Below, one piece after another: positions 4,302-6,029 of a stretch of DNA of 6,029 nucleotides (position 1 is the first letter of the stretch; the number at the start of each line of letters is the position of its first letter). Both the position numbers and the translations under genes were made by a program. The stretch is taken from the NCBI GenBank assembly GCA_964497475.1, contig CAZCDM010000144.1, positions 1-6,029 on the forward strand, in the 5' to 3' direction. The notes beneath the pieces were generated by a model. That model ran no database searches, was not told the origin of the DNA, and was given only the letters and a program-made list of their open reading frames with translations. The stretch is from CAZCDM01 sp964497475 (GTDB lineage: Bacteria > Planctomycetota > Phycisphaerae > SM23-33).

Positions 4302-6029
4302 ATGGGTCCGGCTGACACATCTCGCGATGGTTCGATCCGTCGCATACTGCGCATCAGTCGCCAGGCCATTCGGCTGATGGACCTTTCGGCGGCCCTGCTG
4401 GTGCTGGTGAGCTTTGCCCTGGCCGGGCTGCTGGCGATGATCGCTGCCGACAGCCTGACCGAAGGCGGGCTCTCGGCCGGGTGGCGGCTGGGCCTGCGGA
4501 CCGCCTGGCTGATCGGGCTGGTCGCCCTGGCCGGCTGGCTGATCGGCTGGCCCCTGGGCCGACGCATCTCCGACCTCTACGCCGCCCGCAGCCTGGAGAA
4601 GTCCAACCCCGCCGTGGGCAACGACCTCACCGCCGCGGTCCAGCTTGCCGACCGCGACGATCTCGACGACGCCACCCGCCGCGTCCTGCACGCCCAGGCC
4701 GTCCTCGCCGCCCGCCAGGCCAGCCCCGCCCCGGCCGAGTCGGCCACCCTCAAGCGCGCCTCGATCGTCCTGGGCGTCGTGCTCGGCCTGAGCGTGGTCT
4801 ACCTTCTCGCCACACCCCGGCCGGTCGGTGCATCTCTGGCCCGCGTGCTGCTCGGCAGAGACCAGGCCCTGCCCCTGCCCTCGGGCCTGACGCTGCTGAG
4901 CCCGGCCGACAATCAGGGCGTCATCGTCGGCCAGCCCGTCGCTTTCACCGCCGAGCTCGACCGCCCCGGCCCCGAGCCGCACCTGGAACTCTTCGATCGG
5001 CCGGCCGGCTCGCCGCGCCGCCTGCCCATGATGGCCGGGCCGCTGCCGGGGCAGTTCACCGCCCGCTGGACGCCCGCCCTGGCCGGAGCCGAGCTGCAAT
5101 GGCGTGTCGTCCGCGAGAACGAGCAGACCCCCCGTCGCACCCTCCGCGTCCTGCCTCGCCCGGCGATCCGGTCGGTCTGGGCCGAGGTGGCCTGGCCGGC
5201 CTACACCGGCCGAGGCATGCAGCCCAGCACCGGCGGCACGATCCGCGCACCGGCCGGGGTGTTCGTGACCGTCTTCGCCGAGGCCAACCTGCCCGTCGCC
5301 CGGGCCACGCTGAGCTTTGAAACCGGCAACCGGAGCATCATCATGCCCCTCGACGGCGATGCGACCCACCTGCGGACCACCTTCCGCATCCGTCGCAGCG
5401 ACCGCTACTGCATCCGCTTCGCCTCCCAGGGCCTCGACGAGCCCGGCGAGTCGGTCTGGTACGAGATCATCGCCCTGGCCGACAAGCCGCCGACGGTGAC
5501 CCTCGACGAGCCGGTCGGCGATCTCGACTGGCCGATCAATCGTCCGCTGACCCTCACCGGCCGGGCGAGTGACGAGTTCGGCCTGGCCTCGGTCCGATGC
5601 GTGATCCGCCACGGCGAAACCACCCGCGCGATTCCGCTGGGGCGGTTTGCCTCGCCGGGCCAGACCGCCAGCCCCTTCCAGCACACGCTGGACCTCGCCG
5701 CGATGGCTCAGCCGGGCGACACGCTGGCCGTCCAGGTCGAAGCCCGCGACCACAAGCCAGGCCCGCCCAGTGAGCCCGTCGGGCAGCTCGGAACCAGCCG
5801 GGCCTTTACCGTCCGCCTCCTGCCGCCCGATGCAGCCATCGAGGCCCAGAACCGGGCCGAACTCCAGGCCCGCCAGCGCAGCCAGACCGAGCCGGAACCC
5901 CAAACTCAGCCCGGACCGTCCGCCGATGCGGTGGAAAAAACCTTCCAGGCCGGCCCCGCCGATGCCGAAACCCTCCGCGCCCTTCGCCGGGCGGTCGAGA
6001 GCACCCAGCCGGCTTCACCGCCATCGTCC
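4302..6029 (+). CDS. DUF4175-like membrane protein, N-terminal part (runs off window)
   Basis: The frame is open from ATG 4302 to the last base (576 codons, no stop), so the gene is incomplete. Three hydrophobic helices are seen: about residues 28-49, 63-83 and 154-170. A small soluble region rich in Arg and Asp lies between the second and third. After the third comes a long extracytoplasmic region of beta-sandwich type. The WPAYTG motif (298-303) followed by GGTIRAPAGVFVTV, and SDEFGL (423-428), match the layout I know for DUF4175-like proteins. In planctomycetes these often lie near MoxR, DUF58 and VWA genes; none is visible here, and they could be downstream. Residues about 510-576 turn into a Gln/Glu/Pro/Ala-rich, probably disordered or coiled stretch. 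ATG 4302 is the first ATG after the in-frame TAG at 4239; TTG 4245 is a poor alternative. Function unknown, possibly cell-envelope related. Confidence 0.75.
   Translation, partial: MGPADTSRDGSIRRILRISRQAIRLMDLSAALLVLVSFALAGLLAMIAADSLTEGGLSAGWRLGLRTAWLIGLVALAGWLIGWPLGRRISDLYAARSLEKSNPAVGNDLTAAVQLADRDDLDDATRRVLHAQAVLAARQASPAPAESATLKRASIVLGVVLGLSVVYLLATPRPVGASLARVLLGRDQALPLPSGLTLLSPADNQGVIVGQPVAFTAELDRPGPEPHLELFDRPAGSPRRLPMMAGPLPGQFTARWTPALAGAELQWRVVRENEQTPRRTLRVLPRPAIRSVWAEVAWPAYTGRGMQPSTGGTIRAPAGVFVTVFAEANLPVARATLSFETGNRSIIMPLDGDATHLRTTFRIRRSDRYCIRFASQGLDEPGESVWYEIIALADKPPTVTLDEPVGDLDWPINRPLTLTGRASDEFGLASVRCVIRHGETTRAIPLGRFASPGQTASPFQHTLDLAAMAQPGDTLAVQVEARDHKPGPPSEPVGQLGTSRAFTVRLLPPDAAIEAQNRAELQARQRSQTEPEPQTQPGPSADAVEKTFQAGPADAETLRALRRAVESTQPASPPSS

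Noticed and set aside
4481..5320. Plus-strand open frame inside the DUF4175-like gene
   Set aside because: Arg/Pro-rich shadow in another frame; the 4302 frame has the helices and motifs.
4107..5903. Long minus-strand open frame opposite the DUF4175-like gene
   Set aside because: Low-complexity Gly/Arg/Gln composition that ends inside intergenic repeats; the plus strand shows membrane helices and conserved motifs.

Overview
The window looks like chromosomal DNA of a high-GC planctomycete-type bacterium, most likely Planctomycetota and perhaps Phycisphaerae. Two things suggest this. First, the proteins: a lipoprotein with an HExxH motif resembling the DUF1570 family, a secreted protein ending in a pseudopilin-like domain (LLPxLxxAR, NGKYP, DGH), and a DUF4175-like membrane protein. 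Second, the intergenic DNA is dense with hairpin and palindromic repeats of a kind common in such genomes. The assignment rests on reading the sequence by eye; no database search was possible.

Layout. Positions 1-664 hold no convincing gene. They contain an AT-richer left edge, three short palindromes of one family, a large mirror-symmetric cluster of hairpins (383-563) that looks like a REPIN or BIME (paired REP units), and a perfect 14-bp palindrome. Positions 665-1864 (minus strand) encode a putative zinc metallopeptidase lipoprotein. Its last ~59 codons run through two copies of a dispersed repeat. A 60-bp divergent intergenic region (1865-1924) follows, with a 6-bp inverted repeat and a strong ribosome binding site for the next gene. 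Positions 1925-4132 (plus strand) encode a 735-residue secreted protein with two similar modules and a pseudopilin-like C-terminus. Its stop codon lies in a short tandem repeat, which is followed by another dispersed-repeat copy. Positions 4302-6029 (plus strand) carry the first 576 codons of a DUF4175-like protein with three membrane segments; the gene runs off the window.

The three proteins all appear to act at or outside the cytoplasmic membrane. Nothing in the sequence shows that they share a pathway. The first two genes are divergent. The third has its own candidate promoter, whose predicted start of transcription coincides with the start codon (possible leaderless mRNA). I found no RNA gene, CRISPR array, transposase gene or clear rho-independent terminator. 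I do not see a clearly new defence or mobile system; the most unusual content is the repeat architecture and its intrusion into coding sequence.
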